Origin: Cohnella caldifontis
GTDB taxonomy: Bacteria > Bacillota > Bacilli > Paenibacillales > Paenibacillaceae
NCBI RefSeq assembly: GCF_029360585.1
Contig: NZ_JAQZSJ010000012.1
Span: 1 to 64,000 of the forward strand
DNA length: 64,000 bases
Direction of reading: 5' to 3'
Part shown: in pieces, positions 53,759-62,097 of the stretch
Layout of the letters: each line of letters opens with the position of its first letter
How positions within the stretch are numbered: the stretch's first letter is position 1
The notes under the pieces: model-generated
Database searches by the model: none
Told to the model about the DNA's origin: nothing
What the model saw: only the letters and a program-made list of their open reading frames with translations
Position numbers and translations under genes: made by a program

Positions 53759-54841
53759 TTACCGCTCCGCTTCGATTCGGACCGCCATTTGCTGCGCCTT
53801 CAAGCATAACTCGGCCGCCATGAACGCATGCTCCTGCGTCATCGCGTTCTCGGTCCGATTGAGACAGTCCAGGATCAACTCCCCGAAGAACGGATACCCG
53901 ACCTGCCCGTCCACCTGGAAGTGGTATTCTCCTTCCCGGTTGACCAGGTATACGTGGTTGCCGGTCCGTTCGCGGGCGACGTCGATATACTTCCTCAGTT
54001 CGATGTAGCCTTCCGTCCCTAAAATGAGGTTCCGTCCGTCCCCCCAAGTCCCCAGCCCGTCCGGCGTGAACCAATCGACGCGGAAATAGTGCGTGGCCCC
54101 GTTATCGCCCAGCAAGGTCGCATCGCCGAAGTCTTCCAGCTCCGGATACTCCGGGTTGTTGTAGTTCGCGACTTTGCTGTGCAGCACCTCCGCCTTCTTG
54201 CAGCCGGCATAATAAAGAAACTGCTCGATCTGGTGGCTGCCGATATCGCACAGGATGCCTCCGTAATGCTCCCGCTGGAAGAACCATGCCGGCCGGGACT
54301 TGGCGTTCAGCCGGTGCGGACCGAAGCCCGTCACCTGGAGCACGCGTCCGATCGCGCCCTGCCCGATGAGCTGTCCGGCGTAAACCGCCGCTTCCACATG
54401 GATCCGTTCGCTGTAGTAGACCATGTACTTTCGGCCGGTCTCCCGTACCATCGCTCGGGCCGCCTCCAGCTGCTCAAACGTGGTAAAGGGCGCTTTATCG
54501 GTGAAATAATCTTTCCCCGCCGCCATCGCGCGCAGCCCCAACGCGCAGCGCTGGGACGTAACGGCGGCTCCCGCGATGAGCCGGACCTGCGGGTCTTGCA
54601 GAATTTCCTCCTCCGAGGAGGCGATTCGGACCTGAGGGTAGGTGCGGGCGAAAGCCTCCGCCTTGGCCGGATCGCGGTCATACACCCATTTTAACGTGGC
54701 GCCCGCTTCCAGCAAGCCGTTCACCATGCCGTAAATGTGGCCGTGATCGAGCGCGACCGCCGCAATCGTGAAGTCCCCCGGGCCGACCACCGGTCGGGGC
54801 TTGCCTTTCGGCGCGTAATTCATGCCGCCGTTTCGGTTCAT
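53759..54841 (-). CDS. Gfo/Idh/MocA oxidoreductase, paralogue of the 37191 gene
   Basis: 360 residues of the same DHGHIYGM subgroup: FTIAAVALDHGHIYGMVNGL, DYFTDKAPFTTFEQL, ILCDIGSHQIEQFLYYAGC, and C-terminal QVGYPFFGELILDCLNRTEN. It lies 16 bp after another Gfo/Idh gene in a two-gene operon. The paralogue at 37191 is in a similar operon but with an isomerase and AraC gene added. Confidence 0.9.
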   Translation of the reverse strand: MNRNGGMNYAPKGKPRPVVGPGDFTIAAVALDHGHIYGMVNGLLEAGATLKWVYDRDPAKAEAFARTYPQVRIASSEEEILQDPQVRLIAGAAVTSQRCALGLRAMAAGKDYFTDKAPFTTFEQLEAARAMVRETGRKYMVYYSERIHVEAAVYAGQLIGQGAIGRVLQVTGFGPHRLNAKSRPAWFFQREHYGGILCDIGSHQIEQFLYYAGCKKAEVLHSKVANYNNPEYPELEDFGDATLLGDNGATHYFRVDWFTPDGLGTWGDGRNLILGTEGYIELRKYIDVARERTGNHVYLVNREGEYHFQVDGQVGYPFFGELILDCLNRTENAMTQEHAFMAAELCLKAQQMAVRIEAER

Positions 54842-54857
54842 CCCGTTCGTCCTCCCC

Positions 54858-56009
54858 TTACGATGGCTCGCCGCTGACGGTGATTTCGTTGGACGCGAAA
54901 CCGATCAGCGCGTTTTTCTTTTCATAAAACCGCGGGGCGTTTTTCAAAATGCCTTCGCGCGTATAGAATGGGCTGTCCGATTGCAGCGGCAGGCTCACCG
55001 TCATACCGGTGCTGGCCGCCTGGTAAATCGCCGTGATCAACTCCAGCGTTCGCCGGCCTTCCTGCCCCGTGACCAACACCTTGCCGGTGCCGTTCTCGAT
55101 CGCCGTCAGCACGTCGTCGAGCTGGCCGGCATGCCCGGTGTACCGCAACGGCGGAACCTTGTCCGCCAGCTCCGTCAACTCTTGCTCCAGAGCCGCGTTC
55201 TCTTCCGGGAAGCCGTTCTCCTTGGACACGGAAGCCACCGCCTTCCACGGCATCGAGACGCGAGCCTTCTCGCCCTGGAAGATCAGCTGCTGCTCCTGGC
55301 CGTGATTCACGACCGAGCTCGTGATTTGCGCCAGCGCCCGGGGATATTTCAGGATCGCGATGGATAAATCCTCGACCTCGGCATTGTCGTGAGCCGTGTT
55401 GCTCATCACCGCCGTCACCTGCTCGGGCATCCCCATCAGCCATTGGAGCATGTCGATATGATGGACGGCGTGATTCAGCGTGCAGCCTCCGCCCTCCTTC
55501 TCCCACGTTCCCCGCCACCACAGGTCGTAGTAGACGTACCCGCGCCACCAGTACGAATCGACCTGGGCATGCACGATGCGTCCGGCCAGTCCGGAGTCCA
55601 GCGCCCGCTTCAGCTTCTGAATGCCGTCGCCGAACCGATTTTGGCTGACGACCGAGAGGATTTTGCCCGAGGCTGCTGCCGCCGCGTTCATCCGGTCGCA
55701 CTCTTCCAGGGAAGAGGCCATCGGCTTCTCGACGACGACATGCTTGCCGGCGTTCAGCGCGTCGACGGTAATGTCGGCATGGGTATACGGCGGCGTGCAG
55801 ACCGACACGAGGTCGATGTCCTCCCGCAGAAGCTCGGCGTAATCCTTCAGGATTCGGGCGTCCAGTCCGTACTGCTTTCTCAGCTCTTCCGCCTTCTCCG
55901 GATAAATGTCGCAAATTGCCGCGATCGTGCAGCGGTCCCTGAACCGCAAATAGCTTTCGATATGGGCGCGCGAGATCGCGCCCGAGCCGATAACGGCGAC
56001 TTTCAGCAT
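54858..56009 (-). CDS. Gfo/Idh/MocA oxidoreductase
   Basis: 383 residues. VAVIGSGAISRAHIESYL at the N-terminus, EKPMASSLEECDRMN for the lysine motif, GCTLNHAVHHIDMLQWLMG in the C-terminal domain. First gene of a two-gene operon, divergent from an AraC-family regulator whose promoter at 56123-56151 lies 114 bp away. Start has GGAGGGACC upstream. Substrate unknown. Confidence 0.92.
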   Translation of the reverse strand: MLKVAVIGSGAISRAHIESYLRFRDRCTIAAICDIYPEKAEELRKQYGLDARILKDYAELLREDIDLVSVCTPPYTHADITVDALNAGKHVVVEKPMASSLEECDRMNAAAAASGKILSVVSQNRFGDGIQKLKRALDSGLAGRIVHAQVDSYWWRGYVYYDLWWRGTWEKEGGGCTLNHAVHHIDMLQWLMGMPEQVTAVMSNTAHDNAEVEDLSIAILKYPRALAQITSSVVNHGQEQQLIFQGEKARVSMPWKAVASVSKENGFPEENAALEQELTELADKVPPLRYTGHAGQLDDVLTAIENGTGKVLVTGQEGRRTLELITAIYQAASTGMTVSLPLQSDSPFYTREGILKNAPRFYEKKNALIGFASNEITVSGEPS

Positions 56010-56122
56010 ACGTCGGTCCCTCCATTTGCGAGATTCGGAATCTACCCGAATTTTAGAGGAATCGGCTTGGCGAAAGTGACTCGGTATGGGGGAGAAAATA
56101 ACGCTGTATTGCGGTTTTTAGC

Positions 56123-56151
56123 TTGTACGAGGAAGATCGATTCGTTATAGT
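56123..56151 (+). promoter_or_regulatory. Promoter of the AraC gene at 56205
   Basis: TTGTAC (56123-56128), 17 bp, TATAGT (56146-56151). Confidence 0.65.
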
Positions 56152-56204
56152 GAGGGTATCTTCGAATGCGTCGTCGGAGGATAGGCGCGAGGGAGGACGG
56201 TCGC

Positions 56205-57080
56205 ATGCCGTTCGTCAGAAGGAATCACGGCGAGAACCCTTTGGAATTCGCTTATCAGCGCAAGAGCGTCAACTACGAGCATCGGGAAACGTTCCACTCC
56301 CACTTGGGCATCGAACTGCTCTGGATTCACCAAGGCAAAGGCACCATGATCGTGAACAATACCCGCTACGAAATCCGGCCGGGGATGTTTTGCATGTTTC
56401 AACCCTATCAACTGCATCATCTGAAACTGGAGTACGAGGACGGCCAAAGTTTCGAACGCAGTCTGGCCATCTTCGAACCGACCATGTTCGAGTCCTATTT
56501 CGAGCCTTGGCCGTCTCTGCATTCGTTTTACCGGTTCTTGTCTTTCGGTCAACTCCCTTATCCCTGTCTCTACGACATCGACGGGCACCCCCAATTGGAC
56601 AGCCTGTTTCGCGGCATGAACGAGCAGTTGCCGACTTTAACGGGCGCGGACATGCTGGAGGAAATATCCTTGTTTCTCGTCGGCCTCATTCGCTTCCTGA
56701 AGGCGGCGTGGGAGCGTCTCGGCCCGGACGCGAAGGCGTATCATACCCGCCGAAAAAGCCGCCAGGTCGAGCCTATTTTAAGCTGGATCGAAGCCCATTA
56801 CGCGTCGCCTTTCCGTTTGGAGGAGATGGCCCGGTCTCTTCATCTCTCCCCTTACCATCTGTCCCACCTGTTCAAGGAAGCGACCGGGGTCAGCATCACG
56901 GAGTACATGGCCGCCCGCCGAATCCACCAAGCGGTCCGGCTGCTGACGACGACCGACAAGCCCGTCTCCTGGATCGCCGAAGCCGTCGGCCTGACGAATG
57001 CCTCGTATTTCTGCAAGCTGTTCAAATCCCATATGGGCATCGCGCCGCATCAATATCGCAAAAAATGGGCGGGGCCGTAA
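56205..57080 (+). CDS. AraC-family transcriptional regulator
   Basis: 291 residues: cupin-type sensor (HSHLGIELLWIHQGKGTMIV, about residues 30-49) and C-terminal double HTH (FRLEEMARSLHLSPYHLSHL; PVSWIAEAVGLTNASYFCKLF). It is divergent from a Gfo/Idh pair and convergent with a GH31 gene; it probably controls one of the two. Start ATG 56205 follows GAGGGAGGA. Confidence 0.93.
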   Translation: MPFVRRNHGENPLEFAYQRKSVNYEHRETFHSHLGIELLWIHQGKGTMIVNNTRYEIRPGMFCMFQPYQLHHLKLEYEDGQSFERSLAIFEPTMFESYFEPWPSLHSFYRFLSFGQLPYPCLYDIDGHPQLDSLFRGMNEQLPTLTGADMLEEISLFLVGLIRFLKAAWERLGPDAKAYHTRRKSRQVEPILSWIEAHYASPFRLEEMARSLHLSPYHLSHLFKEATGVSITEYMAARRIHQAVRLLTTTDKPVSWIAEAVGLTNASYFCKLFKSHMGIAPHQYRKKWAGP

Positions 57081-57164
57081 GACGCGGGTCCACAGTCCGC
57101 CCCCGTAGTCCTAAAAAGGACGCCCCCGCGCCTTGGCTTGGGTTACGTTCCTCCTCGCCTTTCG

Positions 57165-58688
57165 TTATTGTTTCCTATAGTATGGCAGCCTGCTGAGCGG
57201 AACTTCGATTGCCACGCTCGCGGGTCCTGCCACGACGCTGCCGTCGTCCCCCACCCAAGTGCCGGCCGGGAAAGCCACCTTTCGGGCTCGCGCACCCTTC
57301 ACAACGACAGGGGCTACAAGCAGCGTACTGCCCAGCATGAATTGATCCTTGACGGTCTCCATGCCTTCATCGGGAAACTCGTAGGCCATATGGCGAAGGA
57401 TCGGCTCTCCGGTAACGGCGGCATGTTTGGCCAGTTCCAGAATTTCGGCGCCGAATCGCCTATGAAGCTTGGCCGCCTCCACGCAATAGCGAAGATGCTC
57501 TTCATCCAGAATGCGCCATGGAGCGGCGGAGAATTGCATCATGGGGAACAAAGCCGAGCATTGGGCGGATCGGACGAACAATTCCGGGTCCAATCTCTCC
57601 GCCATGAAGCTCGAATATTCTCCTCCGCCGATCATGTCGGGGCACGTATACGCATAGCCGAGCAAGCCTTGCGCCAATCCGTCGGGAATGAGGGCGCCGA
57701 GCCCGTCTCCCCCCCATTCATGCCGCTTATCCTTCAATCGCTGGACGAGGGGCTGGCCGGCGAGCTTCCAGCATGCCCGGTATTCGTTCAGCGGATATTT
57801 CAGGCCGACCCGGGCCCAAGCTTCGCAGTGCCCGTTGCGGGTCGTCGGAACGAAGCTTCGGTCGTCCGGCTCGTAAAAATCGAAATCGCCCGCGTCCAGC
57901 TTGAAGCCGTCGATCCCGTATTCCGATTGCAAAGCATCCAGTTGCCCGTGCATCCACTGGACCGCAGCGGGGTTCGTGCCATCCAGCACGGCGCTGTACC
58001 CGTTCCACCACTTGCGAATCGCCGTGTTGCCATCCCGGTCCTTCAAGAGAATCCCTTCCGGCTCAAGCTTGCGGAACGTCTGGGAATCCGCGCTGACGAA
58101 CGGGCATACCCACAGCATGACCTGGAAGCCCATCGCATGCAGTTCGTCGACCATGCGCTTGGGATCGGGAAACCGTCCCGAGTGGAAAGTCCAAGTTCCG
58201 TACGGTTCATGCCAATTGTCGTCGATCATGATGACGCCCGGAGGCATTCCCTGGGCGAGCACGCTTCGCGCATATTGCAACGCTTTCTCTTGCGTCGGTT
58301 CGTAGAGCAACTCGATCCAAAGATTGTACTGGGGTGCCGTGAACAGCAGCTCTTCCGGGAGGGAAGGCACCGGCGGGAAAAAGGTCCGGGAGACGTGGAG
58401 GTACGCCCCTCGCAACGTCTCATGGCCTTCGCCAACGATCGGTTCCCCCTCCGTGCCGCTCACGCTCAGACTCTGTCGATCGAAGCGGAAAGAGAACGGT
58501 TCCTCGCTCCATACGTATCGGCCCTTGCTGGAAATCAGCAAGGGAGAGGCCTGATTGGCGTTATTGCTTTCCGCTAAGTCAACGCTGAACAGAGATGCCC
58601 CATAAGGCATGTGTTTCCCGTCTGCGGCACGTCCGCCCCACCAATACTCGCCGGGCAGCAGTTGAATCATAAGTTCTCGAGTCGTCAT
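57165..58688 (-). CDS. Glycoside hydrolase family 31 protein (alpha-glycosidase)
   Basis: 507 residues, shorter than YicI-type enzymes. The GH31 barrel has VIMIDDNWHEPYGTW (substrate region), nucleophile Asp in GIDGFKLDAGDFDF (near residue 247), a C-terminal-half acid region around TCPDMIGGGEYSSF, then a beta-sandwich. It hydrolyses an alpha-glycoside, probably intracellularly, as no signal peptide is visible. It is divergent from an AraC regulator (58804) and near an ABC importer, which suggests an oligosaccharide pathway. Start ATG 58688 with AAAGGAGCG. Confidence 0.9.
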   Translation of the reverse strand: MTTRELMIQLLPGEYWWGGRAADGKHMPYGASLFSVDLAESNNANQASPLLISSKGRYVWSEEPFSFRFDRQSLSVSGTEGEPIVGEGHETLRGAYLHVSRTFFPPVPSLPEELLFTAPQYNLWIELLYEPTQEKALQYARSVLAQGMPPGVIMIDDNWHEPYGTWTFHSGRFPDPKRMVDELHAMGFQVMLWVCPFVSADSQTFRKLEPEGILLKDRDGNTAIRKWWNGYSAVLDGTNPAAVQWMHGQLDALQSEYGIDGFKLDAGDFDFYEPDDRSFVPTTRNGHCEAWARVGLKYPLNEYRACWKLAGQPLVQRLKDKRHEWGGDGLGALIPDGLAQGLLGYAYTCPDMIGGGEYSSFMAERLDPELFVRSAQCSALFPMMQFSAAPWRILDEEHLRYCVEAAKLHRRFGAEILELAKHAAVTGEPILRHMAYEFPDEGMETVKDQFMLGSTLLVAPVVVKGARARKVAFPAGTWVGDDGSVVAGPASVAIEVPLSRLPYYRKQ

Positions 58689-58762
58689 GATAGGCCACGC
58701 TCCTTTATCTGGTTCGATCTTACCGCTATCGAATCCAGAGCGACAATCTGAAAGTTGTGACC

Positions 58763-58768
58763 TATAAT
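58763..58768 (+). promoter_or_regulatory. -10 box of the AraC gene at 58804
   Basis: TATAAT at 58763-58768; the best -35 is a poor GCGACA about 18 bp upstream, which would suit an activator-dependent or weak promoter. Confidence 0.4.
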
Positions 58769-58803
58769 AGAACAAAATTGACTTTTCGTAACGGAGGTCG
58801 CGC

Positions 58804-59673
58804 ATGCTTGCTCCTGCTTCTTACGCGTTTCGCAACGACGACCGGTCGATCGTCACGCTCGACTCCATCGGCTGGCAGAAGATCAACAGCCCCGCCTATC
58901 GTTTCGCCGGCGACGAACGCCCCGACAGCGGGCATGTCATCTTTCAATATACGCTTAGCGGACAAGGCTATCTCGAACTCGAACAGCAAACCCACGCCCT
59001 GCCGCCGGGCACGGGCTTCTTGGTCAAAGTGCCCAGCAAGCACTGCTACTACTACGCGCGAGCGGACGAACCTTGGGAAATCCTATGGCTGAATTTGCGA
59101 GGGGACGAAGCGAATCGCATTTGGGATCTCGTGACGGAACAAGAGGGACCGGTTATTCGGAGAGGGGCGGATTCTTCTCTCATCGTTCACTATTGGAAGC
59201 TGTTCCGGATGATCGCCGAAGAGAAAGTAACCGATAAGTATCGGTTATCCGCTCTGGCCTATGATTGGATGTTGACCTTGATTCAGTCCAGCAGGGAACT
59301 CGGCAAGGAGATAGGCGCCCAGCCCGGCTCCGTCCTGGACAAAGCCAAGACATTCATCCGGGAACATTATGCATCCCCCCTTACTTTGGATGCCATCTCG
59401 GAGCAGTGCGGGATCAACAAGCACTATCTGTGCCGGCTGTTCCAGAAGTCGGAGCACACTTCGCCGCTCGCCTACTTGCGGGACCGAAGGGTGGAAGCCG
59501 CGCTGGCCTTGCTCCGGACGACCGACTTGCCCATCCGGGAGATCGGCGCGCGTTGCGGGTTCGACACCCCCAGCTACTTCGGCAAAGTATTCCGCGAGTA
59601 CATGTCCATGACGCCGAAGGAGTATCGGGAGAAGAAGCTCGAATTCCCGTATGACGCCGTCTATTACGGGTAA
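58804..59673 (+). CDS. AraC-family transcriptional regulator
   Basis: 289 residues. N-terminal cupin (GHVIFQYTLSGQGYLELEQQ) and C-terminal HTH pair (LTLDAISEQCGINKHYLCRLF; IREIGARCGFDTPSYFGKVF). Divergent from the GH31 gene at 116 bp spacing, so likely its activator. Start ATG 58804 follows ACGGAGGTCG. Confidence 0.94.
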   Translation: MLAPASYAFRNDDRSIVTLDSIGWQKINSPAYRFAGDERPDSGHVIFQYTLSGQGYLELEQQTHALPPGTGFLVKVPSKHCYYYARADEPWEILWLNLRGDEANRIWDLVTEQEGPVIRRGADSSLIVHYWKLFRMIAEEKVTDKYRLSALAYDWMLTLIQSSRELGKEIGAQPGSVLDKAKTFIREHYASPLTLDAISEQCGINKHYLCRLFQKSEHTSPLAYLRDRRVEAALALLRTTDLPIREIGARCGFDTPSYFGKVFREYMSMTPKEYREKKLEFPYDAVYYG

Positions 59674-59737
59674 TCACGGATGCAGGATCGTTGACAACCC
59701 GGTGGGGCTATTTTTATCGTGAAGCGGAGGGATCGGA

Positions 59738-60029
59738 ATGAAGAAAAAAACGTATGAAGAAGTCATTCAGGAGTCTCCCGTTACGTATGAGATGTATGCC
59801 AATATGATCGATGACGGCAACCGTTACGAGATTTCGGACGGCGTCTTGGAGCCGATGAGCCTTGGAGCAATATGTACTGGATGGAGGCCGTTACGAACTT
59901 GCCGAGGTTTATGCCGGAGACGATACGATCCATTCGCGGACGGTTCCCTGCGCCTCGTTCAGTATGGACGAGATCGTGCAAAGCCTGCCGGTGCCGCCTG
60001 ACATGCTGGAACAGACTCCTCAGCTATGA
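59738..60029 (+). pseudogene. Uma2-family (DUF820) endonuclease gene with an internal deletion
   Basis: It begins normally: MKKKTYEEVIQESPVTYEMY and DDGNRYEISDGVLEPMS are the family N-terminus, with a good ribosome site. After position ~59860 another frame continues as LEQYVLDGGRYELAEVYAGD and ends SFSMDEIVQSLPVPPDMLEQ-like, which is the family C-terminus. About 100 residues in between, holding the PD-(D/E)XK core, are missing and the frame is shifted. A deletion left both ends. Confidence 0.75.
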
Positions 60030-60222
60030 ATGCCCCGGCTTGAGCTAACGACCCGCTTCGAAGAGTAGGGCTTCCACATTCGCACGCCCGCCTCCCGGCC
60101 ATTCACTTCCATGCGAACGAGCTCACCTAGGAATTTTTGCTTTTGCGCAATAACTCGGCCGTCGAAAGCGACAACTCCGTATCTACCCACCTGGAATTCC
60201 CTTCCGAATACCCTCCACGGCC
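60030..60222. other. Unassigned short region between Uma2 remnant and ABC operon
   Basis: A 71-codon frame on the minus strand (60235-60020) has no ribosome site and no recognised family, although its VVAFDGRVIAQKQKFLGELV pattern could be the tail of an old transposase. No other signal is seen here. Confidence 0.15.
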
Positions 60223-60252
60223 AAAAAAGGACCATCCCGTAAAGGATAGCCC
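60223..60252 (-). terminator. Terminator of the ABC importer operon
   Basis: GGGCTATCC pairs with GGATGGTCC (including G-U pairs) on the minus strand, followed by TTTTTT. Confidence 0.7.
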
Positions 60253-60292
60253 TCGGACTTGCGGTTCCCGCAAACGCGGATGGAGACCCCGA

Positions 60293-61132
60293 TTATCCTT
60301 TGTGCGCGCTGAACGCCACGCCTTCGATAAACCGCTTCTGGAAGATGAAAAAGAGAACGATCATCGGAATGACGGCCATGAAAGCCCCGGCCATCAAGAT
60401 CGGATAATTCGTGCTGAACATGGAGACGAGCGTGGCTAAACCGGAAGACAACGTGAGCTTATCCGGCGAACTGTTGATGATGAGCGGCCATTGCAATTCG
60501 TTCCAGGACCAGAGCAAGTGAATGATCACGATCGCGACCAAAGCGGATTTGACCAAAGGCAGCATGATATATCGGAACGTCTGAAACGGATTGCAGCCGT
60601 CCAGAATCGCAGCTTCCTCCAGTTCTTTGGAAATGCCGAGGAAAAATTGCCGGAGCATGAACGTGGCGAACGGACTGACCAGCGAACAAATCCACAGGGC
60701 GGTCACCGTATTGACCAATCCCCATTGGCTCATGAGCAAGTATTGCGGCGTATAGAAGACGGGATTCGGCACCATCATGACGGAGATGACGACGAAAAAC
60801 AGAATCGTTCTTCCCGGGAACCGGATTCTCGCGAAAGCGTAGGCCGCCATGGAGCTGAAGATGACGGGGAACACCGTCTTCATGAACGCGCTGAACGCCG
60901 TATTCAAGTAATAGTGCTTGAAATCGGATTTTTCGAATGCCTTCGCGTAGCTGCTCCAATCGGGATGGGACGGGAAAATTTTCACCGGGATTTGGGTCGC
61001 TTCCGTCACGGTCTTGAGAGACGTCAGGACCATCCACAGGAAGGGGACGATAATGACAACGGACGCTGCGATAAGAACCAGGTGGATCGGCCAATTGGAT
61101 TTGCCCGAACGGGCCTGCGATCGTGTCGCCAT
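60293..61132 (-). CDS. Carbohydrate ABC transporter permease, MalG type
   Basis: 279 residues, six helices, EAA loop KELEEAAILDGCNPFQTFRYI. Last gene of the SBP-MalF-MalG importer operon, 13 bp after the MalF-type gene. No ATPase gene is present, so a shared MsmK-type ATPase is required. Confidence 0.93.
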   Translation of the reverse strand: MATRSQARSGKSNWPIHLVLIAASVVIIVPFLWMVLTSLKTVTEATQIPVKIFPSHPDWSSYAKAFEKSDFKHYYLNTAFSAFMKTVFPVIFSSMAAYAFARIRFPGRTILFFVVISVMMVPNPVFYTPQYLLMSQWGLVNTVTALWICSLVSPFATFMLRQFFLGISKELEEAAILDGCNPFQTFRYIMLPLVKSALVAIVIIHLLWSWNELQWPLIINSSPDKLTLSSGLATLVSMFSTNYPILMAGAFMAVIPMIVLFFIFQKRFIEGVAFSAHKG

Positions 61133-61145
61133 TCTCTATCCCCCC

Positions 61146-62015
61146 TTAGTCGTAGATGACCCATTTTTTCTGGAACGCGAACTGCAGACCCGTCAAAATC
61201 AAATTGATGACGAGCAGAACGTCGACGATGGCCGCCGCGTAGTTCTGATCGTAATAGACGAACGCGTTTTGGTAATACGCGTAGACAAGGGAACGTACGG
61301 CAGGCAGCGCGACGTTCGTCTTGCCGATGAGCAAGTAGATCGAATCGAATATCTGGGTCGCGCCGATCATCAGCACGACCGACGTGAAAAACAAAGTCGG
61401 CGTCAGCAACGGCAAGGTGATGTAACGGAACTTGCGGAACCGCACGGCCCCGTCGATTTCCGCGGCTTCGTACAGCACCCTCGGAATGCCTTGCAAGCCG
61501 GCCAGGATGAGCAGCATGTTCAGGCCGATCGCTCCCCAGACCCCGACGATGACCAGCGCGAACATCGCGAACCTCGTATCGGAAATCCATGCGACATGCG
61601 TTCCGAGCACATAGTTGATGAACCCGTAGTCTTGCGCGAACAGCACGACCCAAACCATGGCCGCCGCGGCGGGCATCGTCACCTGAGGCAAGAAGAAAAA
61701 GACGCGGTACGCGGACAACCCGCGGATCTTGGCGTTCAGCAGCACCGCGAAAAACGTGGAGAACACGAGCGTCAGCGGCACGAACAAGACCGCGTAATAC
61801 AGCGTGTTCCGCAGGTTGCGCCAAAATTCCGGATCCTGGAACAGCCTCTCGTAGTTCGCGAACCCGACCCAATGATTGACCAGCCCGAAATTCTCGGATT
61901 TCAAAAAACTGAGGTAGATCGAATATACGGCCGGCCAGCTCCAGAACAAGACCGTGCCGAGCAGGGTAGGCGCAATCATGGCATATGCCCAAACGTACCT
62001 GCTTTTCGAATTCAT
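61146..62015 (-). CDS. Carbohydrate ABC transporter permease, MalF type
   Basis: 289 residues, six helices, EAA loop RVLYEAAEIDGAVRFRKFRYI. Start ATG 62015 follows GGGGAGGTTGG; the frame is open further but the extra residues read the inter-gene hairpin. The operon order is SBP, MalF, MalG. Confidence 0.92.
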   Translation of the reverse strand: MNSKSRYVWAYAMIAPTLLGTVLFWSWPAVYSIYLSFLKSENFGLVNHWVGFANYERLFQDPEFWRNLRNTLYYAVLFVPLTLVFSTFFAVLLNAKIRGLSAYRVFFFLPQVTMPAAAAMVWVVLFAQDYGFINYVLGTHVAWISDTRFAMFALVIVGVWGAIGLNMLLILAGLQGIPRVLYEAAEIDGAVRFRKFRYITLPLLTPTLFFTSVVLMIGATQIFDSIYLLIGKTNVALPAVRSLVYAYYQNAFVYYDQNYAAAIVDVLLVINLILTGLQFAFQKKWVIYD

Positions 62016-62037
62016 GGCCAACCTCCCCGCATTCATT

Positions 62038-62067
62038 CGAGGCATTCCGGAACTCCGGAATGCCTCG
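62038..62067. other. Hairpin between the SBP and permease genes
   Basis: CGAGGCATTCCGG and CCGGAATGCCTCG pair perfectly over 13 bp around AACT, with no U-tract on the transcribed strand. Such elements between sugar-binding-protein and permease genes usually stabilise the upstream mRNA and lower permease expression. Function inferred. Confidence 0.65.
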
Positions 62068-62097
62068 GACTTTTGGATCGCAACCCGTGCGGATGCC

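Noticed and set aside
60020..60235. 71-codon frame as a transposase remnant
   Set aside because: The similarity to transposase C-termini is only a vague pattern; nothing decisive was seen.
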